Positions 24,543 through 33,123 of a stretch of 34,469 bases of DNA are shown piece after piece. This DNA comes from Holosporaceae bacterium (GTDB lineage Bacteria; Pseudomonadota; Alphaproteobacteria; UBA3830). Below the pieces are notes generated by a model. It had not been told where the DNA came from. It searched no databases and saw nothing but the letters and a program-made list of their open reading frames with translations. The stretch covers positions 1 to 34,469 of the forward strand of contig JAISYI010000012.1 of NCBI GenBank assembly GCA_031269995.1. The letters are read 5' to 3'. Position numbers and translations under genes: made by a program. Numbering within the stretch: position 1 is the first letter of the stretch; each line of letters opens with the position of its first letter.

Positions 24543-24992
24543 TTATTGCATGGTCTGATTTTTCGAGTCTAGCTGCTGTTGATATAGCTCGGCAAAATTG
24601 ACCGGAGCTAGATAAATCGGAGGGAATCCACCCTCACTAACCACGTGGGCAATGATACTACGTGCAAATGGAAAAAGTAGTCTTGGACATTCTATGTATA
24701 GAATGGGATCTAGCATCTCTTGGGAAAATCCGTTCACAATGAACTCTCCACAATAGTTTAACTCGAGTATGAACAAAGGCTTTTCCAGCTTAGCCTCAAT
24801 CTTCGTTATTAACTCTACGATAAACGCATCACTTTGATCACCTTTGCTGATATTTATCTTCAGCTGTACATCTATTTGGGGCTGCTTATCGTTGGACACA
24901 GGCTGCGCAGCTGAACTCAAGTTCTCAAATGACAAATCCTTTACATATTGGGCCATTATGCCTAAGGATTGACTTTCACTTTCCTGCGCCAT
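24543..24992 (-). CDS. secB: Protein-export chaperone SecB
   Basis: Tetrameric cytosolic chaperone that keeps preproteins unfolded for SecA. YVKDLSFEN near the N-terminus, ELNYCGEF, and the block ECPRLLFPFARSIIAHVVSEGGFPPIYLAPVNF are diagnostic. At 149 residues it is of normal length. AGAGAGG lies five bases before the ATG. It heads a secB-polA transcription unit and is divergent from an exported lipoprotein gene. Confidence 0.96.
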   Translation of the reverse strand: MAQESESQSLGIMAQYVKDLSFENLSSAAQPVSNDKQPQIDVQLKINISKGDQSDAFIVELITKIEAKLEKPLFILELNYCGEFIVNGFSQEMLDPILYIECPRLLFPFARSIIAHVVSEGGFPPIYLAPVNFAELYQQQLDSKNQTMQ

Positions 24993-25190
24993 TAAACCTC
25001 TCTTTGATTTTTATGCGACGACAAAAACACACTTCTCTATAATCTTTTTCACTGCAAAGATCCATCGACCGTTCTATCCTATCTGATCATGAAAAACAAT
25101 CTGCATATGGATATCTTTGGGCAGTCATCATTTACTTCGTGGCTGTCCCTAATATTTCCTCTTGTCTTTTTAGCCGGTTTACTTTGTCGA

Positions 25191-25219
25191 TTGTGCATTC
25201 AAATGTGCCATGATATAAT
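25191..25219 (+). promoter_or_regulatory. Strong sigma-70 promoter for the orphan lipoprotein gene
   Basis: TTGTGC (25191-25196), a 17-base spacer and a perfect TATAAT (25214-25219) with an extended TG at 25211-25212. The transcription start would be near 25226, giving a leader of about 26 bases with AGGAGGG. This is the best promoter seen in the window. Confidence 0.75.
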
Positions 25220-25251
25220 ATCCTAAAAGAGGCCAGAGGAGGGAAATTAAT

Positions 25252-26175
25252 ATGCGTCGCGATCTTATAATTACTCTGCCATTTGTAGCTTTATTGGTAT
25301 TTAGTTGTTACTGTAAAACAGAGAATATCATTCAGCAACAGGGGCGGATAGGCAAAAAAAATGTCTCTGAATCGATTTGGGATGAAGTTTACAGCAACCC
25401 CGAAAACGTTAGGCGAATTTTGGCAGCTGATAAGTCGGATGTTGGGCGCCTAGATTATGCTTTATTTATTTATGCCTTCAGTAGGCCAAGTAGTAAACGA
25501 AATAAAAGAATTAAAGAAATTACAGATGCGCTAGTTTGCAAAGCGCTAGCTGCTGCTTCTAATTACGATAAGAGACTTTTTAGCGGAAAAATTTCGTTTG
25601 ATGGTTCGTATAAATCTCTGGTTAATATTCTTCGCATTTTGAGTTGCTGCGGTATCACAAATACGCATCTTATGTGTTATGTGATTCCAAGTCCAGTTTT
25701 GCAAAGTAAACCTGAACTTTTAGAAGCAACTAAGAAGTATTTGGGAATTAATGAACTGGATAATTCCCTTCCAAGCTGGGGACTTATGTACGGCCGTGGC
25801 GCAGTCATGGATTTTCCTAAAGAAGAAGTGGATAATTACATTAAAACCATTAAAAAATATCTCAAGGGAAAAGATAAATTTCACATTATCAGTGATAATC
25901 TACATTATATATATGGCAAAATCGTTTTTGACTATGGATGTTTTATGTTCCTCAAGGGAGAGTATTTTGACGATTTTGAAAGACATTTTCTGAATATCTC
26001 AGAATGTAAAGCGGCGTTCGAAAACGCAAAAGTGGCATTGCTTAAATATGGTCGCAGATATAAATTTGCCTGTGGCAAAGACAGGAGGGGCGCCGTCATG
26101 GATGCCTGTGCGACTAATGCTCTAGTGTGTTTGTGGTCTGATTTAAGAGCCGAAAAAAATGCAAGAATTAATTAA
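25252..26175 (+). CDS. Exported protein or lipoprotein of unknown function
   Basis: No family recognised. The 307-residue product has a hydrophobic N-terminus (LIITLPFVALLVFSC) with a lipobox-like VFSC at about 15-18, so lipidation is plausible. The rest is Lys/Tyr/Cys-rich and mostly helical in pattern. The hexapeptide RGAVMD occurs twice, at residues 182-187 and 279-284, each in a Gly/Arg-rich turn, and may mark the ends of two related modules. Nine or more cysteines are unusual for a lipoprotein. It has a strong promoter and AGGAGGG ribosome binding site, so good expression is expected. It stands alone between secB (divergent) and the ABC permease gene (convergent). Confidence 0.75.
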   Translation: MRRDLIITLPFVALLVFSCYCKTENIIQQQGRIGKKNVSESIWDEVYSNPENVRRILAADKSDVGRLDYALFIYAFSRPSSKRNKRIKEITDALVCKALAAASNYDKRLFSGKISFDGSYKSLVNILRILSCCGITNTHLMCYVIPSPVLQSKPELLEATKKYLGINELDNSLPSWGLMYGRGAVMDFPKEEVDNYIKTIKKYLKGKDKFHIISDNLHYIYGKIVFDYGCFMFLKGEYFDDFERHFLNISECKAAFENAKVALLKYGRRYKFACGKDRRGAVMDACATNALVCLWSDLRAEKNARIN

Positions 26176-26190
26176 AATGGCTGACCATTT
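26175..26190 (-). terminator. Possible weak terminator of the aspS-ABC operon
   Basis: On the minus strand AAATGG, loop TCAG and CCATTT form a 6-bp tetraloop hairpin followed by TTTAATTAATT. The stem is AT-rich and the T-run interrupted, so the call is weak. It lies about 40 bases after the last permease gene. Confidence 0.3.
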
Positions 26191-26230
26191 CGGGTCTGGA
26201 GACTGCTATTGCGTGGATAACACTGATTGA

Positions 26231-27085
26231 TTATCCCTTCAGAGACCCTGCCGTTAACCCCGAAATTATTCTGCGTTGGAAGATTACCACTAGCACAACC
26301 AGCGGCAAGGTAACAACTACACTGGCTGCCATTATCAACCCATAAGGTAGTTCATGCTGGCTTGCTCCGCTAAACAACGCTATGGAAACCGGAACTGTTC
26401 TTGCCTGGTTTGTCAGCGTAAATGTGAGGGCGAATAGGAATTCATTCCACGCGGCGATGAACGCTAGCAAGCCTGTGGTCACTACTGCTGGTTTCAATAC
26501 TGGAAGGAAAATCTTCGTCAGAATAACGTATCTCGTTGCTCCATCCATGATTGCTGCCTCCTCAATTTCTTTTGGGATGCCGTTCATAAAATTCGTCATT
26601 ACCCACAGAGTGAAGGGGACAGTTATGATCATGTATGCTAGGATTAGCGCGGATTTTTCATTATATATGTCGAAGAATCTAATCATTTCGAAAAGTCCAG
26701 ACAGAACGGCAACATGCGGAAGCGTTGTAACGCAGAGCGCGATCATTAGGACTCGTTTTCGTCCTACGAATCGGCATCGAGCCAGCGGATAGGCTGCCAA
26801 AAGACAAATAATAAGCGTCGCCAGGGCCGTTAGGGTTGCTACAACCACCGAATTCCAAAATGACGCTCCAAAGGATTCGTCGTTAAAGATATATTTATAA
26901 TTTTCAATGGTAATGCTGGATGGAATCAGATCTGTCGAAAATAGATCAGAGCTTGCTCTTAGCGACGATACGACGGCCCAGTAGAACGGAAATAGGCTCC
27001 ACGCTGCTATTATTAGGCAAGCTACCAGGAATATTAATTCCTTCGCAAATCTTTTGTATTTCCATTTGTTGTCGAGATTTTTCAT
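26231..27085 (-). CDS. Carbohydrate ABC transporter permease, MalG type
   Basis: Second inner-membrane subunit of a sugar-type ABC importer, about 284 residues with six hydrophobic segments. The EAA loop EEAAIMDGATRYVILTKIFLP that docks the ATPase is clear, and the N-terminal LFPFYWAVVSSLR is typical of MalG/UgpE/ThuG proteins. Either the ATG at 27085 or the adjoining GTG at 27088 may be used; no good ribosome binding site is visible, so coupling to the upstream gene, whose stop is 6 bases ahead, is likely. It is the last gene of the aspS, binding protein, permease, permease run. Confidence 0.93.
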   Translation of the reverse strand: MKNLDNKWKYKRFAKELIFLVACLIIAAWSLFPFYWAVVSSLRASSDLFSTDLIPSSITIENYKYIFNDESFGASFWNSVVVATLTALATLIICLLAAYPLARCRFVGRKRVLMIALCVTTLPHVAVLSGLFEMIRFFDIYNEKSALILAYMIITVPFTLWVMTNFMNGIPKEIEEAAIMDGATRYVILTKIFLPVLKPAVVTTGLLAFIAAWNEFLFALTFTLTNQARTVPVSIALFSGASQHELPYGLIMAASVVVTLPLVVLVVIFQRRIISGLTAGSLKG

Positions 27086-27091
27086 CACATT

Positions 27092-27979
27092 CTAATCTAA
27101 ACTCTGCAATTTTTTTCTGTAAAAAGGCGCGTAGAGAATTCCGAGAAATACGATAAAAAACAGAAGAACAATGGCAATGGTCGATCCATAACCAACGTCA
27201 GCATAGTCCACCAAATGCCTCCTTGCGTACACCGACATTGTTGTTGTCGCGTTGTTCCCACTGCTGAGAACGTATACCAGATCGAATATCCTTATTGCGT
27301 CCAGTGCACGAAAGATCATCGACACAATTAGCGTTGGTTTTAGTAGTGGAAGAATTACCTTAAAAAGCATTCTTCCAAAGGAAATCCCATCAACTTCTGC
27401 CGCTTCAAAGCAATCTTGCGGCAAGGACTGCAGCCCTGCGAGCAGCAGCAGAGACATATAGGGGGTAGTCTTCCATACATCCACCAAAATTATAGAAATA
27501 AGGCTTAGTGTATTCGAAGCAATCCACGGCACAGGCGAATCTATAATAGATGCTCGCAGCAGAAGCTCGTTAATAATTCCATATACATCGTTCAGCATCC
27601 ATCCCCACATACGTGCAGAGACGATGGTTGGTATGGCCCACGGAACGAGAACAATCGCTCTCATCCATCCACGTCCGCGAAAATTTTTGTGCAAAATAAG
27701 CGCAACAACCAATCCCAAGACTGTTTCTAATGGCACGGAGATGATTACTATTGTAAACGTGTTAAGGGCTGCTTTCCACCATTCCTGATCCCTGGCTAGG
27801 GTTATAAAATTGTCCAGCCCAATAAAACTTGTTTGCTGCAAATTATCCAGAGTTGCATCAGTGAAACTGAAAAACATCGTCCTTAGCAATGGCCATCCTG
27901 CACATACTGCCAATACCAACAGGCATGGGGCCAGAAATAGCCAATTAAATGGATCAGTTGGTGTTGATTTGCTCTGCAT
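27092..27979 (-). CDS. Carbohydrate ABC transporter permease, MalF type
   Basis: First inner-membrane subunit of the importer, 295 residues with six transmembrane segments. The opening WLFLAPCLLVLAVCAGWPLLR is typical of MalF/UgpA/ThuF proteins, and the EAA loop reads CFEAAEVDGISFGRMLFKVILP. Its ATG lies 26 bases inside the end of the binding-protein gene in another frame, which indicates coupled translation. No ATP-binding subunit gene follows; it must be encoded elsewhere or shared with another transporter. Confidence 0.94.
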   Translation of the reverse strand: MQSKSTPTDPFNWLFLAPCLLVLAVCAGWPLLRTMFFSFTDATLDNLQQTSFIGLDNFITLARDQEWWKAALNTFTIVIISVPLETVLGLVVALILHKNFRGRGWMRAIVLVPWAIPTIVSARMWGWMLNDVYGIINELLLRASIIDSPVPWIASNTLSLISIILVDVWKTTPYMSLLLLAGLQSLPQDCFEAAEVDGISFGRMLFKVILPLLKPTLIVSMIFRALDAIRIFDLVYVLSSGNNATTTMSVYARRHLVDYADVGYGSTIAIVLLFFIVFLGILYAPFYRKKLQSLD

Positions 27980-29369
27980 TTTCCCAATCTGCTTCGTCTT
28001 TTACTCCTAAAAATACTTTGATTTTTTGCAAAATCTTTTTTATCTTTCTCTGTGCACGCTGCCAGAAACTCTCTCTACTATCGCGTTTGTTTTTTTCCAA
28101 CAATACTGTCAGCTTCTTATTCAGCCTCTTTAACCGCCGTTCTACGTCATCTTTGCTCATTTCGGCTTCTCTGCTGTCTGTGAGGATACTGTTTATTGTA
28201 TTGAAGATCTCTGTGCTAGCTCGTGGATAATTTTTACCGAAGTCCGCCGACGGCCTCGCTACAGCATTTTTTAGCGCATTGGATATGTATGCAAAGTGCG
28301 GATTCCACTTCAGAACGTCCTTGTCTTCGTATAGACTCTTCCTCGTTGGTAGGTACGAATGTTTGCTGCGCTTTTTTTGTTCTTCCTTGCTAGTTAGGTA
28401 GTGTATTAGATCGGCGGCAAACTTTTTGTGCTTGGAAAACTTTGATACTGCAAAAAGCCATCCACCGAGAACGCCTGATTCTTTCCCTCCGTCTGTGCAT
28501 GGAGGAATTGGAATAACTCCGACGTTGCCTGCCACGGCTGTGGATGGGTTGTTCAGCAACGAGTACGCATATGGCCAGCTGCGCATAAAAACAGCATTGC
28601 CTGACTGGAACATTCCCCTCGCATCTTCTTCCGAATAGTTCAAAACACTATTGCTAGAAATATCACGCAAGCATTTAATCAGGAATGTTGTTGCATTTAC
28701 ACAGACGTCTGAATCTATCGTTGCACATCCATCGGAGACTATTGCTCCGCCAAACGAATCTACCATTTCTGCGAAATTACATGTAAGGATTTCAAAGGCT
28801 TTCGCCTGAAATACAAATCCGCAAAATTTGCTCTTTTTTTTCGCCTGTTTCCTTTCTTCATCCTGAATAAACTTCGCTGTTTCATAAAGCTCTTCCCAGG
28901 TTACGGGTAGTGGTTTTCCATGCTTACTCAGTAGATCAGTACGGTAGAAGATTATTCCAACATCTGCATATAGGGGAAGAGCTACGAGCTGTTCTCCACT
29001 GTGCATACCTTTCCAATATGCCTCGAAAAAGTCCTGCTCGTCCATCTCCTCTGGATTAATGTATTCTCTCAGATCTGTCAGGTACTCACCAAAACTCCCT
29101 ATCCAGGCTATGTCCACAACTAGGATGTCTACGTCAAAGGATTTTGCGCTGAACCACTGCCTGTACAAAGCGAAACACTCGTTACTGGCATGGGGGAGTA
29201 CAACCACCTCCACTTTGTGTTGATTACCAGTCTTTTTCACCCAGGCAGCGATGGCTTTTTTTAGGAGATCCAGCTCTGTTCCTTTCGATCTGCAGGCAAT
29301 CTTGATAGTGACGCCATCAGCGGCGCAGCAGAAAATTGCCAGCACTAATCCGAATAAAATTCTCCTCAT
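27954..29369 (-). CDS. ABC transporter sugar-binding protein with basic C-terminal tail
   Basis: Periplasmic solute-binding protein of the sugar (family 1) class, related in pattern to ThuE/MalE. A signal peptide (about 1-20, [15 protein letters not shown]) leads to [44 protein letters not shown] and [17 protein letters not shown], all standard landmarks. At 471 residues it is 40 to 60 longer than usual; the excess is a Lys/Arg-rich C-terminal segment (about 400-471, with [18 protein letters not shown]) that overlaps the next gene. The start overlaps the aspS stop as ATGA. The sugar cannot be deduced; trehalose, maltose or glycerol-3-phosphate types are all possible. Confidence 0.9.
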   Translation of the reverse strand: MRRILFGLVLAIFCCAADGVTIKIACRSKGTELDLLKKAIAAWVKKTGNQHKVEVVVLPHASNECFALYRQWFSAKSFDVDILVVDIAWIGSFGEYLTDLREYINPEEMDEQDFFEAYWKGMHSGEQLVALPLYADVGIIFYRTDLLSKHGKPLPVTWEELYETAKFIQDEERKQAKKKSKFCGFVFQAKAFEILTCNFAEMVDSFGGAIVSDGCATIDSDVCVNATTFLIKCLRDISSNSVLNYSEEDARGMFQSGNAVFMRSWPYAYSLLNNPSTAVAGNVGVIPIPPCTDGGKESGVLGGWLFAVSKFSKHKKFAADLIHYLTSKEEQKKRSKHSYLPTRKSLYEDKDVLKWNPHFAYISNALKNAVARPSADFGKNYPRASTEIFNTINSILTDSREAEMSKDDVERRLKRLNKKLTVLLEKNKRDSRESFWQRAQRKIKKILQKIKVFLGVKDEADWENAEQINTN

Positions 29370-31168
29370 AGCTCTGCCGCTCCGCTTCTTTCTTTATTTC
29401 CTGGTGGAAGATCAAGTTTTATGTATAGCTCTCTCAATTGTTGTTCAGTGACGGATGAAGGAGCGTTCATCATAAGATCCTGGGCTTGCTGATTCATCGG
29501 AAAGGCAATTACTTCGCGAATATTGGGCTCGTCTGTGATCAGCATGACCATTCGATCAATTCCCGGAGCGCATCCACCATGTGGCGGTGCGCCATACTGA
29601 AACGAGTTGAGCATGCTGCCGAATTTTTTCCGAACAGTCTGCTCGTCGTACCCTGCGACGGCGAATGTCTTGATCATCAACTCTGGAATGTGATTACGAA
29701 TCGCGCCACTAGAAAGCTCTACTCCGTTGCAGACGATATCATACTGATAAGCCTTTATCTCCAATGGATCCTTATTTTCAAGCGAGTCCATTCCCCCCTG
29801 TGGCATTGAGAAAGGATTATGGCAAAACTCTACTTTGCCGGTGACCTCGTTTCGTTCATACATAGGAAAATCTGTAATCCAACAAAACTCAAATCCGTCA
29901 GAGCAGAGTCCTAAATCCTGTCCCAACTTTTTGCGCAGCTGGCCAGATATATTTTCAGCTTTCTTTTTTTGATCGCATATAAAAAACACCACGCCATTTT
30001 TACCAGTCTCTATAACTCGCTTCCGCAGAGCGAGAAGACGATTTTCATCAAAGAATTTAGCAATTGGACCTTTCGTTTCTTCATTATTGAATAATACGTA
30101 TCCAAGACCTGGTAGATCGTTTTCTTTAGCCCAATCAACAAGTCTGTCGAAAAAACTGCGTGGCAACTTTTCTGCTCCGGTGATCCCGATAGCTCGCACG
30201 ACTGCCCCATTTTTGATTGCATCGGCAAACACCATGAAGGCTGACTCCTTGAAAAGGTCGCTTACGTCATGGATTAGTAGAGGATTTCTCAAATCAGGCT
30301 TGTCGCATCCATAGCGTAACATTGCGATATCATAAGGGATTCTTCTGAATGGACACGGTGAAACAGGTTTGCTAGAAAACTCTTTGAAAACCTCGTAAAT
30401 TATAGGCTCAATGGTGTTGAAGATATCCTCCTGCGTGACGAATGACATTTCAAAATCTAGCTGATAGAACTCTCCAGGAGACCTATCTGCGCGGCTGTCT
30501 TCATCGCGGAAGCAGGGGGCAATCTGAAAGTATTTATCGAATCCAGCTACCATTAGCAGTTGCTTGAACTGCTGCGGAGCTTGAGGCAGCGCGTAGAACT
30601 GTCCCGGATGCTGCCGGCTCGGTACCAGGAAGTCGCGAGCTCCCTCCGGAGAGCTTGAAGTTAGAATCGGCGTATTAATTTCTAAAAAACCAGCCCTGCT
30701 CATTTTATCACGGATCGATGAGACAATATTAGATCGCAGAACGATATTTTTGTGGATTTGTTCTCTCCGCAGATCGAGAAAGCGATATCTCAAACGTGTC
30801 TCTTCTGACAGGTCGGAAACGCTACTGATCGCCATCGGCAAACTCTCTACATAGGACAACACAGTGAATTTTCGAATCCTTACCTCAATATCACCAGTAG
30901 GATTATCTGGATTTACTGTATCTGGAGTTCTTGAAATGGTTTCGCCGTCTACAGTGACAATACATTCGTGTCGAACCTTTTCTACGTCGCAAAATGCCTC
31001 TGCCCCAGAGTCAACAACACACTGCGTGACACCATAATGATCGCGCAGATCGATGAAGAGAAGACTTCCATGGTCTCGTTTTTTATGAATCCACCCGGAC
31101 AGTTTCACTGTTTTCCCAACGTCAGATTGTCTCAGCTCTCCACAGCTATGTGTTCTGTAGACACTCAT
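29366..31168 (-). CDS. aspS: Aspartyl-tRNA synthetase, probably non-discriminating (Asp/Asn)
   Basis: Class IIb synthetase, 600 residues, of the bacterial type with a GAD insertion domain (about 300-410). The OB anticodon domain contains [19 protein letters not shown]; motif 2 is [20 protein letters not shown] and motif 3 is [13 protein letters not shown]. Histidine at residue 33 in KRDHG is the residue type reported in non-discriminating bacterial AspRS, which also charges tRNA-Asn for later amidation by GatCAB; discriminating enzymes usually have leucine there. asnS and gatCAB are not in the window, so this remains an inference. It leads the ABC-transporter genes and overlaps the first by four bases. 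Confidence 0.96.
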   Translation of the reverse strand: MSVYRTHSCGELRQSDVGKTVKLSGWIHKKRDHGSLLFIDLRDHYGVTQCVVDSGAEAFCDVEKVRHECIVTVDGETISRTPDTVNPDNPTGDIEVRIRKFTVLSYVESLPMAISSVSDLSEETRLRYRFLDLRREQIHKNIVLRSNIVSSIRDKMSRAGFLEINTPILTSSSPEGARDFLVPSRQHPGQFYALPQAPQQFKQLLMVAGFDKYFQIAPCFRDEDSRADRSPGEFYQLDFEMSFVTQEDIFNTIEPIIYEVFKEFSSKPVSPCPFRRIPYDIAMLRYGCDKPDLRNPLLIHDVSDLFKESAFMVFADAIKNGAVVRAIGITGAEKLPRSFFDRLVDWAKENDLPGLGYVLFNNEETKGPIAKFFDENRLLALRKRVIETGKNGVVFFICDQKKKAENISGQLRKKLGQDLGLCSDGFEFCWITDFPMYERNEVTGKVEFCHNPFSMPQGGMDSLENKDPLEIKAYQYDIVCNGVELSSGAIRNHIPELMIKTFAVAGYDEQTVRKKFGSMLNSFQYGAPPHGGCAPGIDRMVMLITDEPNIREVIAFPMNQQAQDLMMNAPSSVTEQQLRELYIKLDLPPGNKERSGAAEL

Positions 31169-31194
31169 ACCTAGTTTCTCCCAAAGGTTCAGTC

Positions 31195-31223
31195 ATTATC
31201 CTAGAAAACAGCCTCTTTTTCAA
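31195..31223 (-). promoter_or_regulatory. Sigma-70 promoter of the aspS-ABC operon
   Basis: On the minus strand TTGAAA (31223-31218), a 17-base spacer and GATAAT (31200-31195) lie 27 bases before the aspS ATG. It is the only good promoter seen for the four-gene run. Confidence 0.6.
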
Positions 31224-31229
31224 CGATTG

Positions 31230-31243
31230 TCGTAGATCTACGA
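31230..31243. promoter_or_regulatory. 14-bp perfect palindrome upstream of the aspS promoter
   Basis: TCGTAGATCTACGA is a perfect inverted repeat ending 7 bases upstream of the -35 box. Its position near -42 to -55 would suit an activator or dimeric repressor, but a chance palindrome is possible. Confidence 0.3.
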
Positions 31244-31466
31244 ATTTAAGGATCGGACATTGCGTTATTTCATAGACTTAATTTCCCTTACCGTAATTTC
31301 TCAGCGCTTTGCAGGATATGGGTCAAAATTTTTAAATCCATCAATTGCTAATTAATAACAAGATCTGATATCGCATAGTCAACAGCCCAATTCATCAAGC
31401 TTTGGATTCACTCTTCTACAAGTAATGCTTTTATGTTAATATACTATCCGTTGCGTTGAGACATGT

Positions 31467-32030
31467 ATGATCCCTAATCTGTTGACTCTATCTAGGATTT
31501 TTTCTATTCCATTTATTGTTGGATGTTTTTATATGGAGGGATTCTATGCCCATCTTGCTGCTGCGGTTCTATTCATGTTTGCGTGCCTTACCGATTTTTT
31601 TGACGGATATTTTGCTCGCCAATGGAAGCAGGGTTCCGCATTTGGGCGGTTTATGGACCCCGTCGCTGACAAGCTTTTGATTTCTACTATTCTTCTGATG
31701 CTTTCGGGCTTCGGGATTATTTCTGGCGTCCATTTGATTGCTGCAGCGATAATTCTCGCTCGCGAGATTATTGTATCCGGACTGCGCGAATATCTGTCTT
31801 CTGCTCAGCAGGTGGCCATTCCCGTTACCAGGTATGCAAAATGGAAAACAGCCACTCAGATGATCTCTGTCTGTTGCCTGCTCTGTTCCGCTCTGTTTCC
31901 CAACGGAGTTTCTCTGAAAGGCTTCGGATTGTCTATCCTCTGGCTTGCTTCTGCTATGACGATCCTAACTGGGGCCAAATATTTGAAGTTCGGTATTGTC
32001 AGAATTTCTGATATCCCGGAACGACCATAA
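31467..32030 (+). CDS. pgsA: CDP-diacylglycerol-glycerol-3-phosphate 3-phosphatidyltransferase
   Basis: Integral membrane enzyme that makes phosphatidylglycerophosphate, the first committed step to phosphatidylglycerol and cardiolipin. The CDP-alcohol phosphotransferase signature D-x2-DG-x2-AR-x8-G-x3-D-x3-D is complete in DFFDGYFARQ followed by GRFMDPVADK. The N-terminal MIPNLLTLSRI is typical. Length 187 residues and about five hydrophobic segments fit. The ribosome binding site is weak (GAG). A TATACT box at 31440-31445 lies 21 bases before the ATG with no clear -35. It converges with rplL. Confidence 0.96.
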   Translation: MIPNLLTLSRIFSIPFIVGCFYMEGFYAHLAAAVLFMFACLTDFFDGYFARQWKQGSAFGRFMDPVADKLLISTILLMLSGFGIISGVHLIAAAIILAREIIVSGLREYLSSAQQVAIPVTRYAKWKTATQMISVCCLLCSALFPNGVSLKGFGLSILWLASAMTILTGAKYLKFGIVRISDIPERP

Positions 32031-32033
32031 CGA

Positions 32034-32064
32034 ACAAAAATCCCCAATCTGCGATCTGGGGATT
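32034..32064 (-). terminator. Rho-independent terminator of the rplKAJL operon
   Basis: On the minus strand an 8-bp stem AATCCCCA/TGGGGATT (32064-32057 with 32046-32039) with a 10-base loop is followed by TTTTT and GTT. It lies 36 bases after the rplL stop and overlaps nothing but the last few bases behind pgsA. Confidence 0.85.
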
Positions 32065-32099
32065 GGTGGTATTAATAGTCCGGTCTCTACGATACGCGA

Positions 32100-32480
32100 T
32101 TATTTCACTTCGGCTTTGGCTCCTGCCGCCTCCAGCTTTGCCTTTACCGCAGCCGCCTCGTCCTTCGATACCGCTTCCTTGATGGCTTTCGGAGCAGACT
32201 CCACGATCGCTTTTGCCTCTGTTAATCCTAACCCTGTAATTTCTCGTACTGCTTTGATTACTCCTATTTTCCCTGCCCCAACATCGGTCAGTATAACATC
32301 AAACTCGGTTTTCTCCTCAACCTCCGCTACCGCAGTTGTCGCTTGTCCTCCCGGCGCTACTGCCACTGCAGCCGCAGCAGAAACGCCCCAGACTTCTTCT
32401 AGCTTCTTGCTTAGTTCCGCTGCTTCAATAACTGTCAACTTGGACAACTCTTCCACAAGTTTTTCTAAATTTGCCGACAT
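32100..32480 (-). CDS. rplL: 50S ribosomal protein L7/L12
   Basis: Stalk protein that recruits translation GTPases. The N-terminal dimerisation helices ([24 protein letters not shown]), an Ala/Val hinge and the C-terminal domain with [31 protein letters not shown] are unmistakable. 126 residues is normal. It follows rplJ by 12 bases with GGAGAGGGAG as ribosome binding site. In most bacteria rpoB and rpoC come next; here a terminator and the convergent pgsA follow. Confidence 0.98.
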   Translation of the reverse strand: MSANLEKLVEELSKLTVIEAAELSKKLEEVWGVSAAAAVAVAPGGQATTAVAEVEEKTEFDVILTDVGAGKIGVIKAVREITGLGLTEAKAIVESAPKAIKEAVSKDEAAAVKAKLEAAGAKAEVK

Positions 32481-32492
32481 TTCTCCCTCTCC

Positions 32493-33005
32493 TTAGTTTT
32501 TGTCCGAATAGGCCCTTAGTACGCGCGCAAGCTGCCCTGCTGGAGCCTTCAACAACACTGCTATTCTCTGCGCTGGCGTTTGTATAATGGCAATTAACTT
32601 CGCCCTCAACTCATCTGCGGATGGTAGTTGGGACAACACTTTCACATCTCCCTGACTTAATAGCCTCCCCTCATATCCTCCGCAAATAACCGCCACCTTC
32701 TCCTCATTTTTGGAGGCATACTCTGCGATTACCTTCGCTGCTCCTGTAATATCTCGGGAAAATAATAGGGCCGTCTGTCCTGTCAGATTTGGACGGAGAA
32801 CTTCAAAAGCCGTGTCCTTAATCGCTAATCTTATCAGTGTGTTCTTTGCTACTTGATAACTGGAATTTACTTCACGTAGTTTTCTACGAAGCCCTTCCAC
32901 CTCTGCTACTGTTATTTTGTTCTGCCGTACCACAAACACCACCTCACTGCTAAGTAGCTTCTGGCGGATTTTGGCTACTACCTCTGCCTTCTCTTTTCCT
33001 CTCAC
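32493..33005 (-). CDS. rplJ: 50S ribosomal protein L10
   Basis: Stalk base protein that binds 23S rRNA and anchors L7/L12 dimers through its C-terminal helix. VVRQNKITVAEVEGLRRKLRE, YQVAKNTLIRLAI and the closing PAGQLARVLRAYSDKN fit the family; 170 residues is normal. The start is GTG with AAGGAGG seven bases upstream. It is preceded by a structured 118-base leader that probably mediates feedback control. Confidence 0.97.
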   Translation of the reverse strand: MRGKEKAEVVAKIRQKLLSSEVVFVVRQNKITVAEVEGLRRKLREVNSSYQVAKNTLIRLAIKDTAFEVLRPNLTGQTALLFSRDITGAAKVIAEYASKNEEKVAVICGGYEGRLLSQGDVKVLSQLPSADELRAKLIAIIQTPAQRIAVLLKAPAGQLARVLRAYSDKN

Positions 33006-33039
33006 CGGTCCTCCTTATGAGCGCCATACAAGAAAACCT

Positions 33040-33107
33040 CGAAGACTATTCGCAACTTCACCAGATCTGCATCGGTATGTTTAAGCATCGAGCCCCGATG
33101 GTCTTCG
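33040..33107 (-). promoter_or_regulatory. Structured rplJ leader, candidate L10(L12)4 feedback site
   Basis: In the rplA-rplJ gap the transcript (minus strand) can pair CGAAGAC (33107-33101) with GTCTTCG (33046-33040), and directly inside it CATCGG (33100-33095) with CCGATG (33075-33070). The two helices abut on the 5' side and are separated by about 23 bases on the 3' side, giving a bulged or branched shape. Position just ahead of the rplJ ribosome binding site is where L10 leaders lie in other bacteria. Resemblance in position and architecture is what supports the call. Confidence 0.5.
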
Positions 33108-33123
33108 ATCGTTTTCGTAACTT

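Noticed and set aside
31996-32496. 166-codon plus-strand frame opposite rplL
   Set aside because: It is the Ala/Ser/Thr-rich mirror of the L7/L12 gene, a usual artefact of its Ala-rich codons.
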